DNA of 64,000 nt from Streptomyces sp. APSN-46.1 (GTDB taxonomy: Bacteria; Actinomycetota; Actinomycetes; Streptomycetales; Streptomycetaceae). Positions 40,696 to 50,449 of the stretch are shown in pieces; the stretch's first letter is position 1, and each line of letters starts with the position of its first letter. The stretch spans positions 620,001 to 684,000 of the forward strand of contig NZ_JALGRF010000002.1 in assembly GCF_022815725.1 (NCBI RefSeq), in the 5' to 3' direction. The notes under the pieces were generated by a model. That model was not told where the DNA came from, did no database searches, and was given only the letters and a program-made list of their open reading frames with translations. The translations under genes were made by a program, and so were the position numbers.

Positions 40696-41448
40696 CTAAC
40701 GGCCCAGGGGCCAGGCGACGGTGGCCGGGGTCTGGTCGGCGGAGCCGGCGTACGTGGCGCAGGCGTCGGTGAGGGTTTCCAGGAGGGTCAGCGGGTCCGG
40801 GAGGGGGTGCTCCATGCCGCGGATCCAGGTCACCGCGTGGTCACCCGGGAGGGCGGCCGGGGGCACCAGGACGTAGCTGCCGCGGCAGTGCCAGCGCAGG
40901 CCGGGGTGCTCGTCCATGGTCTCGGGGTGGCAGTCCAGCGCACACGGCCACCACTCGTCCTCGTCCTCGGGGGTTCCGCGCGTCGCGGTGAAGAAGAGCA
41001 TCCGGGCCTGGTCGCCCGTACCGGCGGACTCGGCGACGGGTCCCACCTCGACGCCGGCGGCCAGCAGGCGGTCCAGCGCGCTGCGGCCGGCCTCCAGCGG
41101 GACGTCGAGGACGTCGTGGACCATGCCGGTCGCGGTGATGAAGTTGGCCTGCGGCTGGTTGCGGGCCCAGCGTTCGACCTGCGCGCGGTCGGTCGTCGAC
41201 TGGGTCTGCCAGGCGAAGGAGACGGGGTGCCGCGCGGGAGTGGGGCAGCCGATGCGGTCGCACGAACATCGGTAGCCGGCCGGATGTGCGGCGGGGGCGA
41301 GTGGTAGTCCCGCGGCGGCCACGGCCAGGAGGAGCGCCTCGCGCTCTCGTCCGGGGTCTTCGGCAGCCTGGGGCTTCGACCGTCGGCGCAGCCACTGCGA
41401 AATCCTGCTCTGCTCGCCGCGTTTGACGCGGCCCGACTCAGACCCCAT
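40696..41448 (-). CDS. Bifunctional primase/polymerase (prim-pol) domain protein
   Basis: 250 residues. After a basic N-terminus the domain includes CSCDRIGCPTPARHP (cysteine cluster typical of chromosomal actinobacterial prim-pol proteins), WARNQPQANFITATG and VHDVLDVPLEAGRSALDRL, and WHCRGSYVLVPPA. In true prim-pols an acidic triad makes primers; here DVLDV provides two aspartates, but the protein is a short, stand-alone chromosomal version whose activity is unproven. Not linked to a plasmid or phage module in this window. Confidence 0.8.
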   Translation of the reverse strand: MGSESGRVKRGEQSRISQWLRRRSKPQAAEDPGREREALLLAVAAAGLPLAPAAHPAGYRCSCDRIGCPTPARHPVSFAWQTQSTTDRAQVERWARNQPQANFITATGMVHDVLDVPLEAGRSALDRLLAAGVEVGPVAESAGTGDQARMLFFTATRGTPEDEDEWWPCALDCHPETMDEHPGLRWHCRGSYVLVPPAALPGDHAVTWIRGMEHPLPDPLTLLETLTDACATYAGSADQTPATVAWPLGR

Positions 41449-41613
41449 CTATCCCCTCACCTGAACGTTGGCCCCGGCAGACCCTGACATCGTCCCACCA
41501 TCCTGAGCCCCGGATGACCGCACTCCTCCACCGGGGGCCCGCGGACCGCCGCCCCGCAATCCCCGCAAAGCGCCATGAACCGGCCATATTTTCTCGGCCA
41601 TGCGCGCCAACCG

Positions 41614-42285
41614 TCAGTCGGTGACTTTCCCCACGCCGCCCAGCACCCGGTCCACCAGCGCGTCCGTGAAGGCGTGCGTGAGCGGCGCCGTCCGCAGCAG
41701 CCAACGGTACGTCAGCGGCCCGAGCAGCATCTCGACCGTCAGCCGCAGATCCGTGTCCTTCGCGAGCTGCCCGGCCTCCCGGGCCGAGCGCAACCGGGCC
41801 TCGTAGAGGGCGAGCTGGGGTTCGAGCAGCTGCTCGTTGAACCGCGCTCCGAGGTCGGGATCCGTGGCCCCGGCCGCTGTCAGGGCGCGCGTAGGGGCCT
41901 CGTACTTCTCGTCGTTGAACTCGTCCACCGTCGCCCGCAGGACGAACTTCAGGTCGGCCGCCAGATCACCGGTGTCGGGGAAGCCGGCCCAGCCGCCCTC
42001 GGTCTCCGCGTCCCCGGCGAGCGCCAGCGAGGCGTCCAGCAGGACCGCCGCCTTCGAGGGCCACCAGCGGTAGATGGTCTGCTTCCCGACCCCCGCGCGG
42101 GCCGCGATGGCCTCGATCGTCAGCTTGTTGTAGCCGACCTCCCCGACCAGCGCGAGCGCCGCGTCGAGGATCGCGCGCCGGGAGCGGTCGCTGCGGCGGC
42201 TGGCGTCGGGGATCTTCGCGGGCGAGGACTTGGTGCTCGCGGGCTTGGCGCTCGGAGGCTTGGCGCTCGTCGGCTTGGTGCTCAT
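41614..42285 (-). CDS. TetR/AcrR-family regulator
   Basis: 223 residues. Residues about 30-76 form the HTH: RRAILDAALALVGEVGYNKL, TIEAIAARAGVGKQTIYRWW, PSKAAVLLDA. The C-terminal domain (DTGDLAADLKFVLRATVDEF onward) matches the TetR_C_11/C_16-like group. N-terminal repeats of AKPxSxK (TKPTSAKPPSAKPASTKSS) come from a short repeated DNA unit (CTTGGCGCTCG). Targets unknown; it faces the dimethylargininase gene across 134 bp. Confidence 0.88.
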   Translation of the reverse strand: MSTKPTSAKPPSAKPASTKSSPAKIPDASRRSDRSRRAILDAALALVGEVGYNKLTIEAIAARAGVGKQTIYRWWPSKAAVLLDASLALAGDAETEGGWAGFPDTGDLAADLKFVLRATVDEFNDEKYEAPTRALTAAGATDPDLGARFNEQLLEPQLALYEARLRSAREAGQLAKDTDLRLTVEMLLGPLTYRWLLRTAPLTHAFTDALVDRVLGGVGKVTD

Positions 42286-42419
42286 CCCACCAAGCTACTA
42301 CCAACCCGAGACGTCTCGTCTCTGAGCCATTCCTTAAAACACCCGGATAGTTCACTGCGCCGCCCCCCTTGAGGAGAGACGATTCTGTTCACATCTTCGC
42401 GAGTCGTGAGGAGCCTTCT

Positions 42420-43229
42420 TTGCGCAGAGACGCCACACCCCGGCGCTACCTGATGTGCTCACCCGCACATTTCAAGGTCACGTACTCCATCAACCCGTGG
42501 ATGGATCCCACGAAACCGGTGGACCTGCCCCTCGCGAACGCCCAGTGGGAGGAACTGAGGGACCGCTACCGCTCCCTCGGCCACACCGTCGAGACCCTCA
42601 CACCCGACCCCGGGCTGCCGGACATGGTCTTCGCCGCGAACGGCGCCCTCGTCGTCGACGGCCGGGTGCTCGGCGCCCGGTTCGCCTACCCGGAGCGCGC
42701 CGCCGAGGCGGAGATCCACCTCGACTGGTTCCGTAGCCACGGCTTCCAGGACATCCACGAGCCGTCCCACGTCAACGAGGGCGAGGGCGATTTCGCCGTC
42801 ACCGCCAGCTACATCCTGGCCGGCCGGGGCTTCCGCTCCAGCCCGCTCTCGCACGACGAGGCCCAGGAGTTCTTCGGCCGGCCGGTCATCGGGCTCGACC
42901 TGGTGGACCCGCGCTACTACCACCTCGACACGGCGCTCTGCGTCCTCGACGGCGACGACCTCATGTACTACCCGCCGGCCTTCTCGCACGGCAGCCGGGC
43001 CGTGCTCCGACGGCTCTTCCCCGACGCCCTCATCGCCGAGGGCAAGGACGCGGCCGCCCTCGGGCTCAACGCCGTCTCGGACGGCCGGCACGTCCTGCTC
43101 CCGCAGGCGGCGACGGGACTGCTGGCGCCGTTGCGGGACCGGGGGTTCGAGCCGATCCCCATGGACCTCGGGGAACTCCTCAAGGGCGGCGGCAGCGTGA
43201 AGTGCTGCACCCAGGAGCTGCGGCCCTAA
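42420..43229 (+). CDS. ddaH: Dimethylarginine dimethylaminohydrolase/amidinotransferase family protein
   Basis: The homologous N-terminus starts at TTG 42420 (LRRDATPRRYLMC) with GAGGAG upstream; longer starts are unsupported. 269 residues with the pentein fold. DMVFAANGALVVDG holds the substrate-binding acidic residues, GEGDFAVTAS and YYHLDTALCVL the catalytic His, GGSVKCCTQEL the catalytic Cys at the extreme C-terminus. It hydrolyses methylated arginine or arginine-like compounds to citrulline. Its stop overlaps the convergent Rsm22-like gene by 4 bp. Confidence 0.9.
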   Translation: MRRDATPRRYLMCSPAHFKVTYSINPWMDPTKPVDLPLANAQWEELRDRYRSLGHTVETLTPDPGLPDMVFAANGALVVDGRVLGARFAYPERAAEAEIHLDWFRSHGFQDIHEPSHVNEGEGDFAVTASYILAGRGFRSSPLSHDEAQEFFGRPVIGLDLVDPRYYHLDTALCVLDGDDLMYYPPAFSHGSRAVLRRLFPDALIAEGKDAAALGLNAVSDGRHVLLPQAATGLLAPLRDRGFEPIPMDLGELLKGGGSVKCCTQELRP

Positions 43230-44260
43230 GCGGTCTCGGAGCCGGCCGGGGGCCATTCCTGGCCCCAGTCGGCGTTCCTCGCCGCCTTGTACAGGCCACC
43301 GTGGCGCTTGGTCACGGTGGCCCGGGTCAGCCCCGCCGACGGTCCTTCCTCGGGACCGCACAGGTCCAGCAGGACGAGCCCCTTGCGGATCTGCGGCCTC
43401 CGCGTGACCCGGAAGGCGACCGGCTCCACCGGGAAGCGGGTCGCGGCCACGTAGCTGAACTTCTCGTCCTCGTACGGGAGGGAGCCGCCCTTGACCTGCC
43501 GGTGCAGCGACGACCGGCTGACCCGGGCCGAGAAGTGGCACCAGTCCTGCCCGACCTCGATCGGGCAGGTCCCGTCGTGCGGGCAGGGCGCGGCGACCCG
43601 CAACCCGGCCTCGATCAGCTGGTCGCGGGCCTCGCGGATCCGCAGGTACCCCTCGGGCGTGCCCGGCTCGATCAGCACCACCGCCTGCCCGGCGCGCGCC
43701 GCCTCGGCGACCACGGCCCGGCGGGCCTCCGGCGTCAGCTCGCCCAGTACGTACGACACGGTCACCAGCTCGGCCTCGGGGAGCACCAGGCCGGAGCCGA
43801 TGACGGCCCGCCGCCACTCGGCGCCGCGCAGTACCCGCGAGGCGGAGGCCGCCGCGAGTTCCCTGCCCAGGGCCAGGGCCGGCTCCGCCCAGTCCAGCAC
43901 GGTGGTCTCGCGCGGCCCGTCCCAGGTGGCGTCGACCGCCCAGGTCGCGGCACCGGTGCCGCCGCCGACGTCCACGTGCGAGCGGGGCGCCCATCGCGGG
44001 GCCGCCTCGGCCAGCCCGGCCAGGGCGGACCGTACGGCCTCGAAGGTGGCCGGCATCCGGTACGCCGCGTAAGCCGCCACGTCGGAGTGGTCGCGCAGCA
44101 CGGGCGCGTCGGTCGGGGTGGTGCCCCGGTAGTTCGCGATGAGCCGCTCGACGGCGGCCGAGGCCTGCTTCGGCGGAAGCCCGTCGAGCAGTCCGCCCAG
44201 CGCGCTGCGGAGGGTCTCGGCGGTGGTGGCGGAGGGGGAAGCGTAGTCGGCGGCGTTCAC
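43226..44260 (-). CDS. Rsm22-like small-subunit ribosomal methyltransferase family protein
   Basis: 344 residues. SHVDVGGGTGAATWAVDA is the SAM-binding loop, VLDWAEPALALG motif II, LVTVSYVLGELTPEARRAVV the post-motif region with the family's YVLGEL. A cysteine/histidine group typical of Rsm22 follows: APCPHDGTCPIEVGQDWCHFSARV. Mitochondrial Rsm22 is needed for small-subunit assembly; bacterial members are presumed rRNA methyltransferases or iron-sulfur-bound variants. Convergent with ddaH. Confidence 0.88.
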   Translation of the reverse strand: MNAADYASPSATTAETLRSALGGLLDGLPPKQASAAVERLIANYRGTTPTDAPVLRDHSDVAAYAAYRMPATFEAVRSALAGLAEAAPRWAPRSHVDVGGGTGAATWAVDATWDGPRETTVLDWAEPALALGRELAAASASRVLRGAEWRRAVIGSGLVLPEAELVTVSYVLGELTPEARRAVVAEAARAGQAVVLIEPGTPEGYLRIREARDQLIEAGLRVAAPCPHDGTCPIEVGQDWCHFSARVSRSSLHRQVKGGSLPYEDEKFSYVAATRFPVEPVAFRVTRRPQIRKGLVLLDLCGPEEGPSAGLTRATVTKRHGGLYKAARNADWGQEWPPAGSETA

Positions 44261-44269
44261 CTCGAAAGT

Positions 44270-45646
44270 TTACGGCGCGAGCGGCGCGCCGGATTCCACG
44301 TCCGGCCGCTGCCCGCGCCGATCCTGGTCCCGATCCTGGCCCGACTGGTCCTGATGGTGCTGCCGCCACGGCCTGCACATCCCGAGGAAGCAGCCCACGG
44401 ACAGCAGCGAGCAGGCCAGCTGGACCACGGCCATGGGCACGGCCGTGTCCTCACCGGCGATCCCGACGAGCGGCGAGGCGACCGCCCCGACCAGGAACGA
44501 CGAGGTGCCCAGCAGCGCCGAGGCCGACCCGGCCGCGTGCGGGGTGCGCATCAGCGCCTGCGCGTTGGTGTTCGGCAGCACCAGGCCCATCGCCGACATC
44601 AGGACGAACAGCGCGGCGGCGATCGGCACCAGCCCGACCTCGCCGAACACCCCGGTGGACATCAGCAGCAGCGCCACCGAGGCGACCGTGATGACGCCGA
44701 GCCCGGTGGCCAGGGCCTTGTCCAGGCTGACCCGGCCGACCAGCAGCTTGCCGTTGATCTGGCCGACGGTGATCAGGCCGACCGAGTTGAGGCCGAACAG
44801 CAGGCTGAACGCCTGCGGGGACGCACCGTAGATCTCCTGCACCACGAAGGGGGAGGCGGAGATGTACGAGAAGAGCACCGCGAACGCGAAGCCGCCGGCC
44901 AGCATGTACCCGGCGAACACCCGGTCGGCGAGCAGCCCGCGCATGGTGCGCAGCGCGGCCCCCACGCCGCCGGTCTGGCGGCGCTCGGCCGGCAGGGTCT
45001 CGCCGAGCCCGCGCCACACCAGCAGGGTGAGCGCGAGGCCGACGGCGGTGAGGACTGCGAAGACCCCGCGCCAGTCGGAGAAGCGGAGCACCTGGCCGCC
45101 GATGAGGGGGGCGATGATCGGGGCGGCCCCGGATATGAGCATCAGTGTGGAGAAGAACCGGGCCATCTCGACCCCGTCGTACAGGTCGCGTACGACGGCC
45201 CGGGCTATGACGATCGCGGCCGCCCCCGCCAGGCCCTGGAGCAGCCGGAACGCGATCAGCAGCTCGGCGGTCGGAGCGAGGGCGCAGAGGGCGGTGGCGA
45301 GGACGTAGAGGACCATGCCGGTCAGCAGCGGCCTGCGGCGGCCCCACTTGTCGCTCATGGGGCCGATGACCAGCTGGCCCAGCGCCATGCCGGCCAGGCA
45401 GGCGGTGAGGGTGAGCTGGACGGTCGCGGCCGGGCTGCGCAGGACCGTGGTGACCTCCGGCAGGGCCGGCAGGTACATGTCCATGGACAGCGGGGGGAGG
45501 GCGCTGAGCCCGCCGAGCACGAAGGTGACGAGCAGCCCGGTGCGGCGCGCCTTCGCGAGAGGGGCGGTGGCGGTGGCGGATATGGGGGCAGAGGGCGTCT
45601 CGGGCGACGGCGGCGGTGACGCCGGCGCGGGGGCTCTCTCCGACAT
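44270..45646 (-). CDS. Bcr/CflA-type MFS drug efflux transporter
   Basis: 458 residues from ATG 45646. Twelve predicted transmembrane helices; TM1 region [17 protein letters not shown] is the hallmark of the DHA1 Bcr/CflA group (D and YLPA), loop 2-3 is [14 protein letters not shown] (motif A), and [11 protein letters not shown] follows TM5. The proton-driven pump exports bicyclomycin, chloramphenicol-like or sulfonamide-type drugs in relatives. The C-terminal tail is hydrophilic and Q/D/R-rich ([17 protein letters not shown]). Confidence 0.92.
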   Translation of the reverse strand: MSERAPAPASPPPSPETPSAPISATATAPLAKARRTGLLVTFVLGGLSALPPLSMDMYLPALPEVTTVLRSPAATVQLTLTACLAGMALGQLVIGPMSDKWGRRRPLLTGMVLYVLATALCALAPTAELLIAFRLLQGLAGAAAIVIARAVVRDLYDGVEMARFFSTLMLISGAAPIIAPLIGGQVLRFSDWRGVFAVLTAVGLALTLLVWRGLGETLPAERRQTGGVGAALRTMRGLLADRVFAGYMLAGGFAFAVLFSYISASPFVVQEIYGASPQAFSLLFGLNSVGLITVGQINGKLLVGRVSLDKALATGLGVITVASVALLLMSTGVFGEVGLVPIAAALFVLMSAMGLVLPNTNAQALMRTPHAAGSASALLGTSSFLVGAVASPLVGIAGEDTAVPMAVVQLACSLLSVGCFLGMCRPWRQHHQDQSGQDRDQDRRGQRPDVESGAPLAP

Positions 45647-45751
45647 ACGGCACTCCACTCTCGTCGTCTTTGCGCACCCCTGACCGACCCATGCTCTCAG
45701 CTGGCGGAACGTTCCGGGCCGGCTGCCCGGTGTGACGTACCCTGCGGCCCC

Positions 45752-46513
45752 ATGGACGAACGTGGGAAGAAGATCGCCGTAGTCACCGGGGCAGGCTCCG
45801 GAATCGGGCGCTCCGTAGCCCTGACCCTGGCCGCCGCGGGCTGGGCGGTGGCCGTGGCCGGCCGCCGGACGGAGCCGCTGGAGGAGACCGCCGAGGCGGC
45901 CGGCGACGGCGCGGACCTGCTGTGCGTACGGGCGGACGTGAGCGATCCGCAGGACGTGGCCGCGCTCTTCGGGGCGGTGCGGGAGCGGTACGGGCGGCTC
46001 GACCTGCTCTTCAACAACGCGGGCACCTTCGGTCCGGCGGGAGTCCCGCTGGAGGACATCACGTACGAGGCGTGGCGCTCGGTCGTGGACGTCAACCTGA
46101 CCGGGGCATTCCTCTGCGCCCAGGCGGCCTTCCGGGTGATGAAGGCGCAGGATCCGCAGGGCGGCCGCATCATCAACAACGGTTCGATCTCGGCGCACGT
46201 GCCGCGCCCGCACTCGATCGCCTACACGGCGACCAAGCACGCGATGACGGGCCTGACGAAGTCGCTGTCGCTGGACGGGCGGCCGTACCGGATCGCGTGC
46301 GGGCAGATCGACATCGGCAACGCGGCGACCGAGATGACCGAGCAGATGCGGACCGGCATCCTCCAGGCCAACGGACAGCTGGCGGTGGAGCCGGTGATGG
46401 ACGCGGCCGACGTGGCGCGGATGGTGCTGCACATGGCGGAGCTGCCGCTGGAGGCGAACGTGCAGTTCGCGACGGTGATGGCGACGGCGATGCCGTACAT
46501 CGGGCGGGGCTAG
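45752..46513 (+). CDS. Classical SDR-family oxidoreductase
   Basis: 253 residues. [11 protein letters not shown] (10-20) binds NAD(P), [10 protein letters not shown] is the NNAG motif, NNGSISAH supplies Ser and [11 protein letters not shown]yr-Lys. [15 protein letters not shown] shows the segment after strand 6. Substrate unknown. It stands 105 bp after the divergent efflux gene and precedes a PhzF-family gene, without obvious coupling. Confidence 0.9.
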   Translation: MDERGKKIAVVTGAGSGIGRSVALTLAAAGWAVAVAGRRTEPLEETAEAAGDGADLLCVRADVSDPQDVAALFGAVRERYGRLDLLFNNAGTFGPAGVPLEDITYEAWRSVVDVNLTGAFLCAQAAFRVMKAQDPQGGRIINNGSISAHVPRPHSIAYTATKHAMTGLTKSLSLDGRPYRIACGQIDIGNAATEMTEQMRTGILQANGQLAVEPVMDAADVARMVLHMAELPLEANVQFATVMATAMPYIGRG

Positions 46514-46614
46514 GCGCGGGCCGGGTGCGGGCTGGGCGGGCGGGCTGGGCGCAGGCTGGGCGGGCGCCCGGGCCGGCCGGGAATGCCGGGAGGCGTGGTC
46601 AAGTTGAGGCGATC

Positions 46615-47475
46615 ATGACGACTGAGGTACTGCGATACACCGCCTTCTCCGACGACCCGGAGGGCGGCAACCCCGCCGGGGTCGTGCTCGACGCGAGCGG
46701 GTTGGACGAGGCCGCCATGCTCGGGATCGCCGCCGAGCTGGGCTACAGCGAGACGGCGTTCCTGACCGCGCCGCCGGAAGGCCTGGCGGGGGAGTCGGGA
46801 CGGGCCTTCACCGTGCGGTACTTCAGCCCGCAGGCCGAGGTCCCGTTCTGCGGGCACGCCACCGTGGCCGCCGCCGTGGCGCTGGCCGAGCGGATCGGTC
46901 CGGGCGAGCTGCTCTTCGAGACCCGGGCGGGGACGGTGCCGGTATCGGTCGAGACGGCCGGCGGTTCGCCGCGGGCCACGCTGACCAGCGTGGAGCCGCA
47001 CGTCGAGGAGGTCTCCCCGCAGGACCTCGCCGAGGCGCTGGCCGCGCTGGACTGGCCGGCGGCCGACCTGGACCCGGCGATCCAGCCCCGGATCGCCTAT
47101 GCCGGAGCCCGCCACCTGATCATCGGCGCCGGCACCCGGGCCCGGCTCGCGGACCTCGCGTACGACTTCACCCGGCTGGAGGCGCTGATGCGGCGCCTGG
47201 ACCTGACCACCGTCCAGCTGGTGTACCGGGAGGGCCCGGCGCTCTTCCACGTACGGGACCCCTTCCCGGTCGGCGGCGTCGTCGAGGACCCCGCCACCGG
47301 GGCCGCCGCGGCCGCCTTCGGGGCGTACGCCCGGGAGGCCGGCCTGGTCCCGGCGGACGCGGTGCTCACCCTCCACCAGGGCGAGGACATGGGCCGCCCC
47401 GGGATCCTGACCGTGGAACTCCGGCCCGGAGACCCCCGAGTCCGCGTAGCCGGCGCGGGCACGAGCATCGCATGA
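46615..47475 (+). CDS. PhzF-family isomerase/epimerase-like protein
   Basis: 286 residues from ATG 46615. FSDDPEGGNPAGVVLDA is the N-terminal PhzF signature, GYSETAFL contains the conserved catalytic Glu, RYFSPQAEVPFCGHATVAAAVAL and DPATGAAAAAFGAY are the two diagnostic half-repeats. Fold is diaminopimelate-epimerase-like. PhzF itself isomerises DHHA in phenazine synthesis; no other phenazine genes are here, so the role is likely a different isomerisation. Confidence 0.9.
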   Translation: MTTEVLRYTAFSDDPEGGNPAGVVLDASGLDEAAMLGIAAELGYSETAFLTAPPEGLAGESGRAFTVRYFSPQAEVPFCGHATVAAAVALAERIGPGELLFETRAGTVPVSVETAGGSPRATLTSVEPHVEEVSPQDLAEALAALDWPAADLDPAIQPRIAYAGARHLIIGAGTRARLADLAYDFTRLEALMRRLDLTTVQLVYREGPALFHVRDPFPVGGVVEDPATGAAAAAFGAYAREAGLVPADAVLTLHQGEDMGRPGILTVELRPGDPRVRVAGAGTSIA

Positions 47476-47524
47476 CCCCGAGCCCGGCGCCGAGGAGCGG
47501 CGCGGCCGGGGAAGGGCGGCTCCG

Positions 47525-48088
47525 GTGAGGGTTGTGGGATACGCCGAGGCCGAGCTGCCGGCGGCGCTCGCCGAGCAGGTCGCGGCGTTGGAGGCTGAGG
47601 CCTGGCCCGGTGCCAGCCCGGGGCACGACCCGGCGCTCAGCCCGCGGGCCTTGCTGCTCCTGGACGGGGACGGCGCGGTGGCCGCCTCGCTGGCGCTGCT
47701 GTTCAAAGACATCCGGCACCAGGGGCGCACGTACCGCGCGGCCGGGCTCAGTGCGGTCGTGACCCGGACCGCGTCGCGGGGCCGGGGGTGCGGGGCGCGG
47801 CTCGTCGCGGCCGCGCGCCGCGAGCTGGCCGCCGTACCGGGGCTGGACCTGGTGCTGTTCAGCTGCGACCGGCCGCTGGCGCCGTTCTACGAGAGCGCCG
47901 GCTTCACCCGGCTGCCGGGGGCCGTGCTCGTGGGCGGGACGCCCGAGGAACCGCTGTCCACGGACGAGCCCGGGTTCGACAAGGAGGTCCTGGCGGACTT
48001 CCTCGGCCAGGCCGTCGAGCCCGGCGCGGCGGCCTTCGCGGGGACGCGGATCGCGCTGTATTCGGGGCTCATCGACCGCCTGTGGTGA
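47525..48088 (+). CDS. GNAT-family N-acetyltransferase
   Basis: GTG at 47525; 187 residues. AAGLSAVVTRTASRGRGCGARLVAAARREL contains the acetyl-CoA pyrophosphate loop (RGRGCG), and LDLVLFSCDRPLAPFYESAGFTRLPG is the C-terminal motif B with Tyr. N-terminal strands VVGYAEAEL and LALLFKDIRHQGRTYRAAG complete the fold. Acceptor unknown. The gene ends at a strong bidirectional terminator. Confidence 0.88.
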   Translation: MRVVGYAEAELPAALAEQVAALEAEAWPGASPGHDPALSPRALLLLDGDGAVAASLALLFKDIRHQGRTYRAAGLSAVVTRTASRGRGCGARLVAAARRELAAVPGLDLVLFSCDRPLAPFYESAGFTRLPGAVLVGGTPEEPLSTDEPGFDKEVLADFLGQAVEPGAAAFAGTRIALYSGLIDRLW

Positions 48089-48110
48089 CGGGCGCGTCCG
48101 TACCACCGGA

Positions 48111-48157
48111 TACGCCGACGGGGCCCGGATCGCGAAGATCCGGGCCCCGTCGGCGTA
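48111..48157. terminator. Strong bidirectional terminator
   Basis: Perfect 21-bp arms (48111-48131 and 48137-48157, starting TACGCCGACGGGG) with a GCGAA loop between the convergent GNAT and efeU genes. Confidence 0.93.
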
Positions 48158-48172
48158 ACCGAAAGAGACGGC

Positions 48173-49036
48173 CTACGCCTGGTTCTCCGCCTCCACGGCG
48201 ACACCGGCCGGGGCGGCCGTCGGGGCCGGCGCGCGCCCCGTCAGCCGCGGGCCGAAGAAGAGGAACAGCGTGGGGATCAGGTAGGCCGCCCACACCGCGA
48301 CCTGGAGCCAGGTCGGATCCGGCTGGAAGTTGAACGTCCCCTTCAGCAGGGTTCCGTACCAGCTGTCCGGCGGAATCGTGGAGCTGATGTCGAACGCCCT
48401 GGACCCCAGCCCGGGCACGAAGTCCGCCTCCTGGAGGTCGTGGACCCCGTACGCGAGCACGCCCGCCGCGACCACGACCAGCATGCCACCGGTCCACTTG
48501 AAGAACTCGGCCAGGTTGATCTTCAACGCGCCGCGGTAGAACAGCCAGCCCAGCAGGACCGACGAGGCGATGCCCAGCAGCACACCCGTCAGCGGTCCCG
48601 CCCCGTCACCGGCCGCCTTCACCGAGCGCCACACGAACAGCGAGGTCTCCAACCCCTCCCGGCCGACGGCCAGGAACGCGGTGGTGACCAGCGCGCCCGT
48701 GCCCATCGCGAGCGCCGCGTCCAGCTTCCCGTGCAGTTCGGCCTTCAGATGCCGCGCCGTGCGCTTCATCCAGAAGACCATCCAGGTCACCAGGCCCACG
48801 GCGATGATCGACAGCGAGCCGCCGATCGCCTCCTGCGCCTGGAACGTGAGCTCCTGCGTGCCGAATTCGAGCGCCGCGCCGAAGCCCAGGCTCACCGCCG
48901 CCGCCAGGCCCACACCGACCCACAGCGGGGCCAGCTTGTCCTTGTGCCCGGTCTTGACCAGGTACGCGACGAGGATGCAGACGACGAGGCTGGCCTCCAG
49001 TCCCTCTCGCAGACCGATCAGATAGTTGCTGAACAC
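48173..49036 (-). CDS. efeU: Iron permease EfeU (FTR1 family)
   Basis: GTG at 49036 preceded by AAGGGGA; 287 residues beginning VFSNYLIGLREGLEASLVV. Seven transmembrane helices. The two iron-translocating REGLE motifs are at residues 10-14 and in VGREGLETSLFV. EfeU imports ferric iron delivered by EfeO and EfeB. Last gene of the efeOBU operon, 53 bp after efeB. Confidence 0.95.
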   Translation of the reverse strand: MFSNYLIGLREGLEASLVVCILVAYLVKTGHKDKLAPLWVGVGLAAAVSLGFGAALEFGTQELTFQAQEAIGGSLSIIAVGLVTWMVFWMKRTARHLKAELHGKLDAALAMGTGALVTTAFLAVGREGLETSLFVWRSVKAAGDGAGPLTGVLLGIASSVLLGWLFYRGALKINLAEFFKWTGGMLVVVAAGVLAYGVHDLQEADFVPGLGSRAFDISSTIPPDSWYGTLLKGTFNFQPDPTWLQVAVWAAYLIPTLFLFFGPRLTGRAPAPTAAPAGVAVEAENQA

Positions 49037-49089
49037 GTGGTTCCCCTTGTCCCCTTGTCCCTTGTCCGCTGCTACGAGTGCTACGAGTG

Positions 49090-50412
49090 CTACGAGAACA
49101 GCGCCCGGCCCCACCAGTCGTCCTTGTCGCGGACGCCCGGCGGGACGGCGAAGACGGCCGAACCCACGTGCTGGATGTATTCGTTGAGTACGTCGGACTT
49201 CGCCAGGCTGCGCTGGATCGGCACGAAGCCCTTGCGGACGTCACGCTGGTAGGCGAGGAAGAACAGGCCCGCGTCGAGCCGCCCCAGTCCGTCCGTACCG
49301 TCCGTGAAGGAGTAGCCGCGGCGCAGGATCGTGGCGCCGTCGTTGGTGTCCGGGTGCGCGAGGCGGACGTGCGCCTCCGGCTTCATCGCCTTCAGGAACG
49401 GCTCGTCGCGCTCCTTGGACTTGCCGACCGGCGCGCCCTCGGCCTTGTCCCGGCCGAAGATGTCCTCCTGCTCCTGGAGCGGAGTGCGGTCCCAGATCTC
49501 GATGTTCATGCGGATCCGGCGGGCGACCAGGTACGAGCCGTCCACCAGCCACGACGAGGCGCCCGGGGCGTCCTTGGCGGACACCCACACGTGCTTCTCC
49601 AGGGCGGCGGTGTCGGTGCCCGAGATGTTCCGGGTGCCGTCCTTGAAGCCCATCATGTTGCGCGGGGTCTGTTCCTCGGGGGTGGTCGAGGAGGTCTTGC
49701 CGAAGCCCAGCTGCGACCAGCGCACCGCCGTCTTGCCGAAGCCGATCCGGGCGAGCTGGCGGATCGCGTGCACCGCGACCTGCGGGTCGTCCGCGCAGGC
49801 CTGCACACAGATGTCGCCGCCGCTGCGCGCCGCGTCCAGGTTGTCGCCGGGGAACAGCTCCAGGTCGATCAGGGCCTCGGGGCGCTTGTCCTCCAGGCCG
49901 AACCGGCCCTTGGCGAAGAGCGAGGCGCCGAAGCCGATGGTCAGCGTGAGCCGGCTGGGCTTGAGGCCGAGGGCCTCGCCGGTGTCGTCCGGCGGGGCCT
50001 CGGGGAGGCCGCCGACTGCGCCCTCGCCGACCGGGAGGCCGGCGGTCATCCGCTCGGCCGCCCGGGTCCACTCCTTGAGGAGCTGGACGAGTTCGGCGCG
50101 GTCCTTCGTCTTCACGTCGAACGCCGCGAAGTGCAGCCGGTCCTGGACGGCGCTGGCGATACCGGCCTGGTACTTGCCGTGGAACGGCACCGCGGCGCCG
50201 GTCAGCGCGGCCGGAACGGCGTCGTGGGTACTGGTGAGCGCGGCGACGGTGCCGCCCGCCGCGGCGGCGCCGAGCGCGAGCCCGGCACCACCCCAGCCGA
50301 GCACGGACCGGCGGGACGGCGCGCCGGAGCCGGCCTCGCCGCCGCCGACGGCGTCGGCGTCATCGGCGGCGGCGGCGGTCGTGCCGCTGGTTTCCTCAGG
50401 CATGGCGGACAC
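49090..50412 (-). CDS. efeB: Tat-exported Dyp-type peroxidase EfeB (deferrochelatase)
   Basis: GTG at 50412 with a GGGGGGGAA ribosome site (ATG at 50403 is the alternative); 440 residues. A twin-arginine signal (SRRSVLGWGGAGLALGAAAAG) exports the folded heme protein. MGFKDGTRN is the Dyp GxxDG motif with the catalytic Asp; distal Arg and the proximal His region follow. It oxidises ferrous iron or takes part in iron release from heme at the cell surface. Middle gene of efeOBU. Confidence 0.95.
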   Translation of the reverse strand: MSAMPEETSGTTAAAADDADAVGGGEAGSGAPSRRSVLGWGGAGLALGAAAAGGTVAALTSTHDAVPAALTGAAVPFHGKYQAGIASAVQDRLHFAAFDVKTKDRAELVQLLKEWTRAAERMTAGLPVGEGAVGGLPEAPPDDTGEALGLKPSRLTLTIGFGASLFAKGRFGLEDKRPEALIDLELFPGDNLDAARSGGDICVQACADDPQVAVHAIRQLARIGFGKTAVRWSQLGFGKTSSTTPEEQTPRNMMGFKDGTRNISGTDTAALEKHVWVSAKDAPGASSWLVDGSYLVARRIRMNIEIWDRTPLQEQEDIFGRDKAEGAPVGKSKERDEPFLKAMKPEAHVRLAHPDTNDGATILRRGYSFTDGTDGLGRLDAGLFFLAYQRDVRKGFVPIQRSLAKSDVLNEYIQHVGSAVFAVPPGVRDKDDWWGRALFS

Positions 50413-50449
50413 CCTGTTCCCCCCCTGTTACGTGTTACTTGACGACGGC

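Noticed and set aside
46515..46580. G-rich GGGCTGGGCGGGC repeats between SDR and PhzF genes as a structured element
   Set aside because: Irregular, short and compatible with ordinary GC-rich intergenic drift; no convincing hairpin or motif.
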